NCBI RefSeq assembly: GCF_025231485.1 | Contig: NZ_CP104003.1 | Span: forward strand, 558,001-622,000 | Direction of reading: 5' to 3' | From: Salinirubellus salinus | GTDB lineage: Archaea; Halobacteriota; Halobacteria; Halobacteriales; Haloarculaceae | DNA length: 64,000 nucleotides | Translations under genes and position numbers: made by a program | Shown here: one piece after another, positions 52,066-61,477 of the stretch | Position numbering within the stretch: position 1 is the first letter of the stretch | Layout of the letters: each line of letters opens with the position of its first letter | The notes under the pieces: generated by a model | Told to the model about the DNA's origin: nothing | What the model saw: only the letters and a program-made list of their open reading frames with translations | The model's database searches: none

Positions 52066-52713
52066 GTGAGTGTCATCGCCGACTTCAGCACGGGGATGGA
52101 GGGCCTGGTCCTCGAACAGGCGCTCCAGCGGGTCGACGCCCGACTCGAGGTCGAGCAGGCGTACGCGACCGACCCGGACCACCCCATCCTGTTCTTCTGG
52201 GCGACGTGTGACGACCCGGACGCGCTGGAGGCGGCGATGGACGAGGACCCGACGGTGACCAACGTCCACCGCCTGAGCGAGGTCGATGGGCGACGGCTCT
52301 ATCGGGTCAGGCTGACCGAGGCGGTCGAGACGATTCTCTACACGGTCTGGGTCGAACTTGGCGGCGAGGGTGTCGAGGCGGAGTTCCGCGACGGCCGCTG
52401 GTACTCCAAAATACGGTTCCCGGACCGTGGCGCTCTCCGCGAGTACGAGGCGTACGTCACGGCGAACGACCTGCACTTCGAACTGCACCGGGTCTACGAC
52501 GCCAGCGAGGACGTCACCGGCGAGGACCCGCCGGACGGGCTCACCGAGAGCCAGCGCGAGACGCTGTTGCTCGCCTACGAGCGGGGCTTCTTCGACATCC
52601 CCCGGCGAGCGACCGCCGCCGAACTCGCGGAGGAACTCGGCGTCTCACGACAGGCGGTCTCCGAGCGATTGCGCCGGGCCTACGCCACCCTCGTCGAGGA
52701 ACACGTCGTCTGA
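52066..52713 (+). CDS. Bat-type HTH-10 transcription regulator
   Basis: A 215-residue regulator: N-terminal bacterio-opsin-activator-like domain (about 1-150, with YTVWVELGGEGVEAEF and KIRFPDRGALREY) and C-terminal HTH-10 (about 155-215, LTESQRETLLLAYERGFFDIPRRATAAELAEELGVSRQAVSERL is spread over it). Unlike the regulator at 15298 it has no PAS/GAF or integrase-like part. GTG start; TATA-like gattatttag (51967-51976) suggests a leader of about 65 nt. Confidence 0.92.
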   Translation: MSVIADFSTGMEGLVLEQALQRVDARLEVEQAYATDPDHPILFFWATCDDPDALEAAMDEDPTVTNVHRLSEVDGRRLYRVRLTEAVETILYTVWVELGGEGVEAEFRDGRWYSKIRFPDRGALREYEAYVTANDLHFELHRVYDASEDVTGEDPPDGLTESQRETLLLAYERGFFDIPRRATAAELAEELGVSRQAVSERLRRAYATLVEEHVV

Positions 52714-52769
52714 GTGGGCCCACTGTCGACGCACGCACTGCTTTTGTCGCTCGGTAGCGAACCGCGAGC

Positions 52770-53750
52770 GTGCGTGCCGTGCTCCTCGCGCTCTGTCTCG
52801 TCCTCGCCGGCTGTGGTGGAGCGCTGGCGCCGGCCGACCCGGACACGCCGTCACCGACGGTGACGCCCGTCGAGGTACCTGCCGACGCACCCTCGGACGC
52901 ACCCGCTGCACTCCGGGAGGGACTGGACGTGCGAGCGCTCGCACGGGGGCACGCGGCGGCGCTCGCCGGCCGTCCCTACCGCTGGCGGGTCTTCGTCGAC
53001 CGGCCGACCGGGGAGGTGGCATCCGGGCGCCGGGTCGTCGACGCCCTGACAGTGAGCGTGGCCGGTCCCACCCGGTACCGGAGTCAGCGCTCGGAGACCG
53101 TCCTCCAGTCGGGCGTCGGCGTTCGCATCACCCGCACGGAGACGTACGCCGACGGGGAGACGGCCTACACGCGCGTCCGCAACCGCCGCCTCGACACGGT
53201 CCGGTACGAGGCTCGCCGGGTCGCCGTCTGCGCGGGCGGCGAGGGACCACCGCTCGACGCGGCCGAGTCAGTCATCGTCCGGTACCTCGCGGTGCGGAAC
53301 GCGTCCGTCACGTTCGAGTCGACCCGGACCGGCCCGCGGTACCGAATCGTCGATCACGAGGCGACCCACCCGTCGCTGTCGGGCGTCCGGAACTACCGCG
53401 TGGAGGCGCTGGTCACCCCGGAGGGCGTCGTCCGCGAGGTGGAGGCGACCTACGACCCCGAGACGCAGCACGGGACGGCGACGGTCACGGCCGGGTTCGC
53501 GTACGCCGGCGTGGACACGACGACGGTGACGCCACCGCGCTGGGCCCCGCAGGCGCAGGCGGTGACGGCGGGACTCGACCTCCCGGCGACGGTGCCGGTG
53601 GGTACGCCGACGGAGACGCCGACCCACGGCGCCGGCGAGACGGACGTACGCGGCACCGGGACACCGATACCGGCCCTGGACTGTGGCGGCCTCGACTGCG
53701 AGACGTTCCCCGGCGGCGAGGCGGTGGGACAGGGACGGTGTGCGGGGTGA
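52770..53750 (+). CDS. Secreted lipoprotein, paralogue of the one at 5872
   Basis: A 326-residue protein. GTG start gives VRAVLLALCLVLAGC with a lipobox (LAGC). A Thr/Pro linker (about 25-45) leads to REGLDVRALARGHAAALAGRPY, which aligns with TREGVVDARTLAVAHVARLADRSY of the protein at 5872, so both belong to one family (DUF7537-like). The end is different: a Thr-rich tract and a Cys-containing tail (LDCGGLDCETFPGGE). Probably surface-exposed; function unknown. Confidence 0.8.
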   Translation: MRAVLLALCLVLAGCGGALAPADPDTPSPTVTPVEVPADAPSDAPAALREGLDVRALARGHAAALAGRPYRWRVFVDRPTGEVASGRRVVDALTVSVAGPTRYRSQRSETVLQSGVGVRITRTETYADGETAYTRVRNRRLDTVRYEARRVAVCAGGEGPPLDAAESVIVRYLAVRNASVTFESTRTGPRYRIVDHEATHPSLSGVRNYRVEALVTPEGVVREVEATYDPETQHGTATVTAGFAYAGVDTTTVTPPRWAPQAQAVTAGLDLPATVPVGTPTETPTHGAGETDVRGTGTPIPALDCGGLDCETFPGGEAVGQGRCAG

Positions 53751-53792
53751 CGGCGCCGCCACAGGCCGCGCGGTCTATCGGGCCAGTGGCCC

Positions 53793-55199
53793 CTAGTCGT
53801 CTCCGAGGATACCGGGTTCCGTCATCTTCGCCGGGTCGAGCACCTCGGCGGCCTCCTCCTCGGTGAGGTAGCCCTCGGCGACGACGACCTCCATCACGGT
53901 CTTGCCCTCGTCGAGCGCCTGCTTCGCCACCTTCGCGGCCTTGTCGTAGCCGATGCTCGGATTGAGGGCGGTGGCGAGCGCCATCGACTGCTCGACCTGC
54001 GTCGTGCAGGTCTCGCGGTCGGCCTCCAGTTTCGCGACGAACTTCTCGGCGAACACCTCACTGGCGTTGGTCAGGAGGCGTGCGCTCTCGAGGAAGTTGT
54101 GCGCGAGCACGGGCTTGTAGAGGTTCAGGTCGATCTGCCCCTCGGCCGCGCCGGCGGCGACGGCGGCGTCGTTCCCCACGACCTGCTTGTGGACCTGGTT
54201 GACGGCCTCGGCGACGACCGGGTTGATCTTGCCGGGCATGATGGACGACCCCGGCTGGTTCTCCGGCTGTTCGAGCTCGCCCAGTCCGTTGCGGGGGCCG
54301 CTGGCGAGCAGGCGGAGGTCGTTGGCGATCTTGTTCAGGCTCCCGGCGACGGTCCGGAGCGCCCCGTGTGCCTCGCCCATCGCGTCGTGGGCGGCCTGCG
54401 CCTCGAAGTGGTTGTCGGCCTCGCGGAACGCGAGCCCCGTCTCCTCGGCGATGTACTCCGCGGCCTTGGCCGGGAACTCGGGGTGCGTGTTCAGTCCCGT
54501 CCCGACCGCCGTGCCGCCGAGGGCGAGTTCGCCGAGGTGGTCGCGCGTGTTCGCGACGCGCACGATACCCTTCTCGACCTGCGTCCGGTAGCCACCGAAC
54601 TCCTGCCCGAGACGGACCGGCGTGGCGTCCTGCAGGTGTGTGCGGCCGGTCTTGACGACGTCGTCGAACTCCGCCTCCTTCGCGGCCAGCGCGCCGGCGA
54701 GTGTCTCCAGCGCCGGGACGAGGTCACGCTCGACGGCCTCGAGCGCCGCGACGTGCATCGCGGTCGGGACGACGTCGTTGCTCGACTGCCCGAAGTTCAC
54801 GTGGTCGTTCGGGTGGATCTCGCGGGTCCCCATCTCCGCCCCGAATAGCTCCGTGGCACGGTTGGCGATGACCTCGTTGGCGTTCATGTTCGAGGAGGTG
54901 CCCGAGCCGGTCTGGAACACGTCGACCGGGAACTGGTCGTCGTGTTCGCCGGCGATGACCTCGTCGGCGGCCTGCACGATGGCCGCTGCCTTCTCCTCGG
55001 GGAGCAGGTCGAGGTCGAGGTTCGCCCGCGCCGCGGACTTCTTGACGATGCCGAGCGCCCGGACGAACCGACGGCCGAACGTGATGCCCGAGATGGGGAA
55101 GTTCTCGACCGCGCGCTGGGTCTGTGCGCCCCAGTACGCGTCGGCCGGCACCTGCATCTCACCGAGACTGTCCCGCTCCGTCCGGTAGTCCTCGCTCAT
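53793..55199 (-). CDS. fumC: Class II fumarate hydratase
   Basis: A 468-residue enzyme hydrating fumarate to malate in the TCA cycle. Motifs: GSGTSSNMNANEV, HVNFGQSSNDVVPTAMH (catalytic region), KTGRTHLQDATP, and the superfamily signature GSSIMPGKINPV. Homologues include argininosuccinate lyase and aspartase, but the DVFQTGSGTSSNMN pattern favours fumarase. ATG at 55199 (MSEDYRTERDSLGEM). Probably in one transcription unit with pyk and glk upstream (47-bp gap). Confidence 0.95.
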   Translation of the reverse strand: MSEDYRTERDSLGEMQVPADAYWGAQTQRAVENFPISGITFGRRFVRALGIVKKSAARANLDLDLLPEEKAAAIVQAADEVIAGEHDDQFPVDVFQTGSGTSSNMNANEVIANRATELFGAEMGTREIHPNDHVNFGQSSNDVVPTAMHVAALEAVERDLVPALETLAGALAAKEAEFDDVVKTGRTHLQDATPVRLGQEFGGYRTQVEKGIVRVANTRDHLGELALGGTAVGTGLNTHPEFPAKAAEYIAEETGLAFREADNHFEAQAAHDAMGEAHGALRTVAGSLNKIANDLRLLASGPRNGLGELEQPENQPGSSIMPGKINPVVAEAVNQVHKQVVGNDAAVAAGAAEGQIDLNLYKPVLAHNFLESARLLTNASEVFAEKFVAKLEADRETCTTQVEQSMALATALNPSIGYDKAAKVAKQALDEGKTVMEVVVAEGYLTEEEAAEVLDPAKMTEPGILGDD

Positions 55200-55246
55200 G
55201 CGCGAAGCGACACCACGCGCCACGTAAAATCCTCCGGAACCGACCG

Positions 55247-56194
55247 CTACCGCGTCTCGTCGGAGCCCGGCAACACCAGCGCGAGCGCGCCCCTGACCAC
55301 CACGTCCTCGCCGAGCGTGGTCACGCGGACGGTCGGCGGCGCCGTCGCCAGCAGGTCCGGCAGGCGCTCGCGGACCGGGTCGACCACCCGCTCGCTGTTC
55401 TCCAGCGCGACCGCCCCACCGAGAGAGACGACCTCCGGCGCGAACGCGTGGACGAGCGTCGCCACCCCGTGCGTGTTCCACCGCACGAGTCGGTCGACGA
55501 CGGCCTCGCCGAGCGGGTCCCCGCGTTCGTCGGCGGCGAACACGCCCGCCGCGTCCAGCGAGTCGAGGTCGAGGTCGGTGTCGAGGCCCTCGGTCGCGTG
55601 GAGGTGCCGGGCGTAGGTCGGGATGTTCTCGCCGCCGGCGTATGCCTCCCAGTGGCCGGCGCCGCCGCACCCGCAGGTGAGCGTCCCCTCGCTGTCGACG
55701 ACGACGTGGCCCATCTCGGCTGCGTTGCCCTGCCACCCCGAGAGGACGTTCCCGTCGACGCAGGCACCCGCGCCGACGCCCGAGGAGAGCGTGAGGTAGA
55801 CCGTGTTCTCGGGGGCGTCGGTGAACCGGCGCTCGCCGACGACGCCGGCGACGGCGTCGTTGCGGAGTCGGACCTCGGCCCCGGTCGCCTCGACGAGCGG
55901 GTCGACCAGTTCGAACCGGTCGGCCGGGAGGTTCGGCGGGCCGACCACGGCGCCGGCGTCGGTGTCGAGCGGCCCGAGCGTCCCGACGCCCACCGCGGTG
56001 AGCGCGTGGGGGTCGAGGGCCGCGTCATCGCACGCCTCGCGGAGCGTCCAGACGATGGCCTCGGTGATGGTGGGACCGTCGGCCTGCGGGGTGCGCCGTC
56101 GTGCCCGACCGACGAGCGACCCGCTGGCGTCGGCCACCACGGCCCGCGTGTTCGTCGCGCCGACGTCGATGCCGGCGTAGCGTGCGTCGGTCAC
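55247..56194 (-). CDS. glk: ROK-family glucokinase
   Basis: A 315-residue sugar kinase: ATP-binding DVGATNTRAVVAD, substrate-side LRNDAVAGVVGERR, GNAAEMGHVVVDSEG (ROK catalytic/glucose-binding region), and the zinc motif CGCGGAGHWEAYAGG with His in place of the usual third Cys. It likely phosphorylates glucose (or N-acetylmannosamine). GTG at 56194 begins VTDARYAGIDVG. It lies 55 bp downstream of pyruvate kinase on the same strand. Confidence 0.9.
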   Translation of the reverse strand: MTDARYAGIDVGATNTRAVVADASGSLVGRARRRTPQADGPTITEAIVWTLREACDDAALDPHALTAVGVGTLGPLDTDAGAVVGPPNLPADRFELVDPLVEATGAEVRLRNDAVAGVVGERRFTDAPENTVYLTLSSGVGAGACVDGNVLSGWQGNAAEMGHVVVDSEGTLTCGCGGAGHWEAYAGGENIPTYARHLHATEGLDTDLDLDSLDAAGVFAADERGDPLGEAVVDRLVRWNTHGVATLVHAFAPEVVSLGGAVALENSERVVDPVRERLPDLLATAPPTVRVTTLGEDVVVRGALALVLPGSDETR

Positions 56195-56249
56195 GCTCTC
56201 CGTCGCGCGGCGCGGGGCGGAATAGCTGTCGGTGTCGGGGCGCGTCGCC

Positions 56250-57986
56250 TCACGCGCCCGTCGCGTCGTCGTACACCACGCCCCGGTCGCCGTCGACGAC
56301 GACGCGGGTCCCTGCCTCGGCGGCCGAGAGGTCCGCACCGGCGACCATCGGCACGCCGAGTTCGCGGGCGACGACGGCCGGATAGCTCGTCGTCGCCGGA
56401 CTCGCGTGGACGATACCGGCCACCGACGAGAGGTCACCCTCGAACTCCCCGTCGAACGAGGCGTCCAGTCTGAGCACGGCGCCCGCGGGGGCCGCCGACA
56501 GGTCGCCGTCGCCGGGGACGGGGAACAGCGGCCCCGTCGTCCGACCCCCTGCCACGGCCCGGCCCGTGGCGAGCACCGCCGCCGCGCGGTGGACCTTCAG
56601 CGTGTTCGTCGCGTCCGGGCCGTCCGGGCCCGCCACCATCCCAGAGAGGACCACGAGCGTCTCGCCGTGGGCCACGGCCCCACTGTCGACGGCGGCCGTC
56701 GTCGCCGTGCGGACCACGTCGTCGACGCTCGTGGAGTCGAGGTCGGCACGCCGTGGCTGGACGCCCCACGTCAGCGCGAGTCGGCACGCCACCCGTTCGG
56801 TCGACGTCACGACGACCACGGGTACCGCGGGTCGGTACTTCGCTACCTTCCCTGCGGTGTACCCCGACTCGGAGACGGTGACGACGGCGCTGGCGTCCAC
56901 GTCACGCGCCAGGTAGCGGGCCGACCGGGCCAGCGCGTCCGTCTGTGTGTCGGCCGCGGCCGGGACGCGCTGTTCGCGGAGCTCCGCGTACTCGTCGCTC
57001 GCCTCGACGTCACGCACGATGTCGGTCATCACCTCGACGACACGGGCCGGGTGGTCACCGACGGCGGTCTCCGCCGAGAGCATCACCGCGTCGGTGCCGT
57101 CGAGGACGGCGTTGGCCACGTCGCTCGCCTCCGCGCGGGTCGGGCGCCGGGCGTGGACCATCGAGTCCAGCATCTCCGTCGCCGTGATGACCGGGACGCC
57201 CGCCTCCCGGCACCGGCGGACCAGCCGCTTCTGGATGAGCGGCACCTGTTCGAGCGGGCACTCCACCCCGAGGTCGCCGCGAGCGACCATCACCCCGTCG
57301 GCGGCGGCGACGATGCTCTCGGCGTTCTCCACGGCGTCGGCACGCTCCACCTTCGCGATCACCGGCACGTCGCTCCCGTGGTCCTCCAGCACCGCGTCGA
57401 CGGCGTAGACGTCCTCGCCGTCGCGGACGAAACTCGCCGCGACGAAGTCGAGGTCCAGTTCCGCCGCGAGCGCCAGTTCCTCGCGGTCGGCATCCGTCAC
57501 CGAGTCCAGTCCGAGGTCCACGCCGGGGACGTTGACGCCGGACCGCGACTCGAGCGTCCCGCCGGAGTCGACCCGCACGGTGACGGTCTCGCCGTTGACG
57601 CCCTCGACGGTCGTCTCGATACGGCCGTCGTCGAGCAGGACCCGGTCGCCACGGCACACGGCCGCCAGCGACGACGAGACGCCCACGCTGTCGGCCGAGG
57701 CGTCGTCGCCGGGGACGAGGTCGACGTGGCTCCCGGCAGCGAGGTCGACCGGGTCGGCGTCCGCGGTCCGGACCTCCGGCCCCTGCAGGTCCAGCAGGAC
57801 CGCGACGTGTCGGCCCGCCTCGCGGGCGACCGACCGGACCGTCTCGACGGTCTCGCGCCGCTCGGCGGTGGTCCCGTGACTCGCGTTGAGCCGTGCCACG
57901 TCCATCCCGGCCGCGATCAGGTCACCGACGGTCCTCGGGTCGCGAGAGGCCGGACCGAGCGTACAGACGATCTTCGCGTTGCGCAC
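56250..57986 (-). CDS. pyk: Pyruvate kinase with C-terminal swivelling domain
   Basis: A 578-residue enzyme forming ATP and pyruvate from PEP and ADP. RNAKIVCTLGPASRD opens the barrel; LDLQGPEVRTA, VIAKVERADAVENAE, GVMVARGDLGVE and ITATEMLDSMVHARRPTRAEASDVANA cover the active site (split here into its parts). The regulatory C domain follows (about 330-460), then an extra PEP-utiliser mobile domain (about 490-578). In that extra domain the usual TSH phosphohistidine position reads TSY, so it is probably structural. ATG at 57986. Confidence 0.94.
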   Translation of the reverse strand: MRNAKIVCTLGPASRDPRTVGDLIAAGMDVARLNASHGTTAERRETVETVRSVAREAGRHVAVLLDLQGPEVRTADADPVDLAAGSHVDLVPGDDASADSVGVSSSLAAVCRGDRVLLDDGRIETTVEGVNGETVTVRVDSGGTLESRSGVNVPGVDLGLDSVTDADREELALAAELDLDFVAASFVRDGEDVYAVDAVLEDHGSDVPVIAKVERADAVENAESIVAAADGVMVARGDLGVECPLEQVPLIQKRLVRRCREAGVPVITATEMLDSMVHARRPTRAEASDVANAVLDGTDAVMLSAETAVGDHPARVVEVMTDIVRDVEASDEYAELREQRVPAAADTQTDALARSARYLARDVDASAVVTVSESGYTAGKVAKYRPAVPVVVVTSTERVACRLALTWGVQPRRADLDSTSVDDVVRTATTAAVDSGAVAHGETLVVLSGMVAGPDGPDATNTLKVHRAAAVLATGRAVAGGRTTGPLFPVPGDGDLSAAPAGAVLRLDASFDGEFEGDLSSVAGIVHASPATTSYPAVVARELGVPMVAGADLSAAEAGTRVVVDGDRGVVYDDATGA

Positions 57987-58049
57987 ACCCTCCCCTCACC
58001 GCGTGGGGTGGTAGTCTTTTCTCGGTGGGCGCGCCAGTCGGGCGGCGAC

Positions 58050-58310
58050 CTACTCGCCGTCGGCGTGTTCCTCGTACTCTGCCGGCGTGTACGTCTTCAG
58101 TTCCAGCGCGTGGACGTCCGTGGTCATGTGCTCGCCGAGCGCGTCGTAGACGGTCTGGTGTTGCTGGACGAGCGAGAGTCCCTCGAACGTGTCGCTGACG
58201 ACGGTGGCCGCGAGGTGGTCGTCGTCGTGGCTCCCGCGGGCCCGCGTGACCGTGGCTTCGGCACCGTCGAGGTGCTCCTCGATGAGTCGCTCGACTTCCT
58301 CGGGGGTCAT
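58050..58310 (-). CDS. BolA family protein
   Basis: An 86-residue BolA: MTPEEVERLIEEHL, then HLAATVVSDTFEGLSLVQQHQ, VYDALGEHMTTDVHALELKTYTP (the invariant His and helix-turn region, given in parts). Such proteins bind a [2Fe-2S] cluster together with monothiol glutaredoxins like the one at 40216. Start 58310 is favoured over an in-frame start at 58349 because it begins at the family N-terminus. Same strand as pyk, 63 bp upstream. Confidence 0.9.
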   Translation of the reverse strand: MTPEEVERLIEEHLDGAEATVTRARGSHDDDHLAATVVSDTFEGLSLVQQHQTVYDALGEHMTTDVHALELKTYTPAEYEEHADGE

Positions 58311-58377
58311 GCCCGACCGGAGGAACCGCTCCGTCAAGAACGTGGCCACTCTCGACGGTGGGGGTCCGGCCTCGCCG

Positions 58378-59361
58378 TCAGGTCCACCTGTCGAGGCCGG
58401 TCTGCGTCACCGCCTCCTCGATGCGGTCGAACCCGGAGGCGACCTCGTCCTCGGCCACCTCCCACTCCTCGCAGACGTACGCGCGGGCCGCCGCGAGGTC
58501 GGGGGCGATGTCCGTGTCGAACTCGTACTCGTCGGTCACGTCGGGGTTCAAGAACAGGTCTCGGATGCGGTCGGCCCCCTCGACGTGCTCGCCGCGGGCC
58601 TCCAGCGCCCCCCAGAGGTCGCCGTGTTCGCGGACCAGTTTCACCGCCGTCTTCGGCCCGACGCCCGATATCCCCTCGTTGAAATCCGTCCCCATCAGGA
58701 TGCCCACGTCCACCAGTTGCTCCCACGTGAGGTCGTGGTCCGCCAGCGTCTTCTCGAAGTCCATCAACTCCGGGTCCCCGCTGGACGTGAGTTGTCGGAG
58801 CGTCAGGGGCGCACCGAGCAGGAGCGCGTCGTAGTCCTCCGTGCCGACGTAGTCGACGGCGCCACGGCGGGCCATGTGTGCGGCCTGCGCCTCGCCCTCG
58901 GCGGGGGCTTCGATCACCGGGACGTCGAGCCGTTCGAGCAGGCCGCGCGAGGTCTCCTGGATGACGTCCGTGAGTCGCTGGGTGCGTGACTCGAGGGTGG
59001 CGATCTCGGCGGCGTCGGCTCCGGACTCCCGTGCCTCGTCGAGCTGGTCCTCGTAGCGCTCGCGCTGTTCGCGCCGCTCTGCCACCTCCGCGTCCTTCAG
59101 GCTCGTCGTACCGCCGTCGAAGACGAACACCGGGGTGATGTCGTGTTCGAGGAACTTCCGGAGCCCCGTGACGATGCCGACGAGGTTGGCCACCTCCTCG
59201 CCGTCGCTCGTGGTGTAGGCGCTCGTGCGGGTGAACTTCACCGTCGTCGTCAGGTATCGGTAGAGCCAGTTGTGCGCGTCCACGGCGACGACGCTGCCCG
59301 AGAGGTCGTCGAACGGGACGGCCTCGATGTGTGCGAGTTGGCGGAGGTCCGAGTTACCCAT
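58378..59361 (-). CDS. fen: Flap endonuclease 1
   Basis: A 327-residue structure-specific 5' nuclease that removes flaps during replication and repair. N-terminal [10 protein letters not shown], metal-binding [39 protein letters not shown] and [10 protein letters not shown] with the following GVGPKTAV (H3TH region) are all present. The C-terminus QTGLDRWT approximates a PCNA-binding PIP box. ATG at 59361. Confidence 0.96.
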   Translation of the reverse strand: MGNSDLRQLAHIEAVPFDDLSGSVVAVDAHNWLYRYLTTTVKFTRTSAYTTSDGEEVANLVGIVTGLRKFLEHDITPVFVFDGGTTSLKDAEVAERREQRERYEDQLDEARESGADAAEIATLESRTQRLTDVIQETSRGLLERLDVPVIEAPAEGEAQAAHMARRGAVDYVGTEDYDALLLGAPLTLRQLTSSGDPELMDFEKTLADHDLTWEQLVDVGILMGTDFNEGISGVGPKTAVKLVREHGDLWGALEARGEHVEGADRIRDLFLNPDVTDEYEFDTDIAPDLAAARAYVCEEWEVAEDEVASGFDRIEEAVTQTGLDRWT

Positions 59362-59425
59362 CGGTGGTCGTTGGCGACCGACGCGCAAGAAACCATCCGT
59401 CCGGGGACGGCGGGCCCGCCGCCGG

Positions 59426-60346
59426 TCAGACCCGGCGCGACATCGCCGTCGCCGTCCGGTCCTGTGCCGCGTGGACGGCGTCCAGCAACTGCGTCGACTC
59501 CGCCAGCACCGGGTGGGTGTACGGCTGGCTGTCGTAGAGGTACTCGTGGAGCGCGACCGGGCCACCCATCCGTGGGGCGACCCCGTAGCCGCGGTGGATG
59601 TCGCCCTGATTCTCGTCGACGACGCGCTCGAGTGTGGTCTCGGCGGCGTCGAGTCGGTCCCAGCGCCGTCGGAGCGTCTCGTAGGACTCGCTCAGGGTCG
59701 GGCCCTCCGTCTCGTCCAGCAGGTCCTCCACCTCGCGCAGGGTGCTGGCGGCCTCCCGGAGCGTGACGCTCTCGGAGTCGAGCGCCCGACACAGGCGTGC
59801 CCGCCGCTCGCTCGCCTCCGTCGCCCCCTCGAGCAGCGTCTGGCGCAGTGCGGGACTGAACGTCTGACCCCCCTCGAGGGCGTCGGCGACGCCGTCGCCG
59901 AACTCGGCGCCGAGGTTCGTCGGCAGCGACTCGTCGTACTCCGCCTCGTAGTGGTCGACGGCCATCACAGTCTCGCGGTAGGCGTCTCGTACGGTGTCGA
60001 GCCTGTCGTCGGGTGGCCTCGAACGCGTCAGCGTCCCGCCGCCCAGCAGTTGGCCGCCGTCGGGGAGGCTGGTGGGTGTCGCGTCGACGGACTCCACCCG
60101 GCGCCGGAACCGCTCGAACGCGTCCCGCTCGGCGGCCGCACGCGAGTGCTCCTCGCGGACCACCGCCCGCGCTTCGGGGACGAACGACAGCGCCGCGAGC
60201 GCGAAACAGACGAGCGCGAGTACGCCGACGGCGAGGAACGCCTGCGCCAGGACCGCCTCCGAGACACAGCCCACTGGGGTACACCACCCGTGGTTGACGG
60301 CGGGCTCCGTCGAGACCAGCGTGCCGACAGGGAACCAAGGAATCAT
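59426..60346 (-). CDS. Membrane-anchored coiled-coil protein (DUF7260-like)
   Basis: A 306-residue protein beginning MIPWFPVG. A hydrophobic helix at about 30-55 ([21 protein letters not shown] region) is followed by a long, helical, acidic cytoplasmic part (about 60-306) with coiled-coil-like repeats, for example [13 protein letters not shown] and [12 protein letters not shown]. The layout fits the haloarchaeal family I recall as DUF7260. Start at 60346 is preferred over 60376 (shorter hydrophilic lead). Function unknown. Confidence 0.75.
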   Translation of the reverse strand: MIPWFPVGTLVSTEPAVNHGWCTPVGCVSEAVLAQAFLAVGVLALVCFALAALSFVPEARAVVREEHSRAAAERDAFERFRRRVESVDATPTSLPDGGQLLGGGTLTRSRPPDDRLDTVRDAYRETVMAVDHYEAEYDESLPTNLGAEFGDGVADALEGGQTFSPALRQTLLEGATEASERRARLCRALDSESVTLREAASTLREVEDLLDETEGPTLSESYETLRRRWDRLDAAETTLERVVDENQGDIHRGYGVAPRMGGPVALHEYLYDSQPYTHPVLAESTQLLDAVHAAQDRTATAMSRRV

Positions 60347-60391
60347 GTTAAGCGGTGCCACGCGCTCCGGGGTCAATAGTGTGACGCCTCA

Positions 60392-60955
60392 CTACGCGTC
60401 AGACACTCTCGAATCGTGTGGTTTCGGGACGCCCTGTCGGCCGTCGACGAACTCCCGCTCGGCCGCCGAGAGGTCGCGCGCGGCGTACCTGTCGAGGCCC
60501 TCGCGGTAGCGGGCCAGCGACCGGCCGTCGGGTGCGGGGTACTCGAGGACGAGTTCGGCGAGCCCCGTCTCCCGCCCGGTGAACCCGAACCCGGCCTTGT
60601 AGAGCGCCTCGTAGGCGTACGGGTTGTTGACCGCGATGCGGAGCGTCTCGTAGCCGCGGTCGGTCGCCCGGTCACGGACGAACGCGCAGAGCCGCGACCC
60701 CAGTCCCTCGCCGCGTCGGTCGGCCCGTACCGAGACGTAGCGGAGCCAGAGCGCGCCGTCGGTCCGGTCCTCGCTGAACGACACGACGGCGAGGATGCCC
60801 TCGGTGTAGCCCTCCCTCGGGTCCCGCACCGTCACCGGACCGTCGGCGACGACGGCCTTCCCGGACGGGAGGACGAACTTCCCGGCGTAGGCGAACTGCT
60901 CGTGGTCCAGCCGCAGCCGGGGACCGGGCGGCCAGCCGAGGAGACGACAGTCCAT
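60392..60955 (-). CDS. GNAT-family N-acetyltransferase
   Basis: A 187-residue acetyltransferase. The acetyl-CoA binding loop is VRADRRGEGLGSRL (R-x-x-G-x-G/A type), followed by RGYETLRIAVNNPYAYEALYKAGFGF, the GNAT C-terminal half. The first 60 residues and the last 40 are additional. Substrate unknown. ATG at 60955, divergent from the DUF3054 gene (67 bp). Confidence 0.9.
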   Translation of the reverse strand: MDCRLLGWPPGPRLRLDHEQFAYAGKFVLPSGKAVVADGPVTVRDPREGYTEGILAVVSFSEDRTDGALWLRYVSVRADRRGEGLGSRLCAFVRDRATDRGYETLRIAVNNPYAYEALYKAGFGFTGRETGLAELVLEYPAPDGRSLARYREGLDRYAARDLSAAEREFVDGRQGVPKPHDSRVSDA

Positions 60956-61022
60956 ACTCCCCGTTCGCTCCCGCGCACCTAAAATCGGGCCAGTCAAGTC
61001 CGCCGGCGAGCGACCACCGGGT

Positions 61023-61439
61023 ATGTCGGAACCCATCGTCGTGGGCAACCGCCTCGAACTGTCACAGACGACGGCGATACTGGCGGTCGGCGACGTCGTC
61101 GCCATCCTCGCGTTCGTCGTCGCCGGGATGCTGCAACACGGGGGCGACCCCGCGAACCTCGTCGAACTGCTCGACACCGCCCTCCCGTTCCTCATCGGGT
61201 GGCTCCCGGCCGCGTTCTTCATGGGTCTCTACGCACCCGCGGTGCTCCGGAACACCCGAGAGACGGCGCTCCGGACGGTAGTGGCCTGGATCGTCGCCGA
61301 CCTCATCGGACAGGGGCTTCGTGCCACCCCCATCTTCGGCGGTGGGTTCGACGTGGCGTTCCTGGTCGTCTCGCTGGTCGTCGGTGGGCTGTTGCTGGTG
61401 ATCTGGCGAGCCGGTATCGCGCAGCGGACGATCCTGTAG
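61023..61439 (+). CDS. DUF3054 membrane protein
   Basis: A 138-residue protein with four predicted helices (about 20-40, 48-70, 82-100, 110-130); AVGDVVAILAFVVAG near the N-terminus and LRTVVAWIVADLIGQGLR match DUF3054, a small integral membrane family found in haloarchaea and actinobacteria. ATG at 61023. Function unknown. Confidence 0.88.
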   Translation: MSEPIVVGNRLELSQTTAILAVGDVVAILAFVVAGMLQHGGDPANLVELLDTALPFLIGWLPAAFFMGLYAPAVLRNTRETALRTVVAWIVADLIGQGLRATPIFGGGFDVAFLVVSLVVGGLLLVIWRAGIAQRTIL

Positions 61440-61477
61440 GCCGGTGGATTCTCGTCTTCGATATCTCACGTTCGCTC

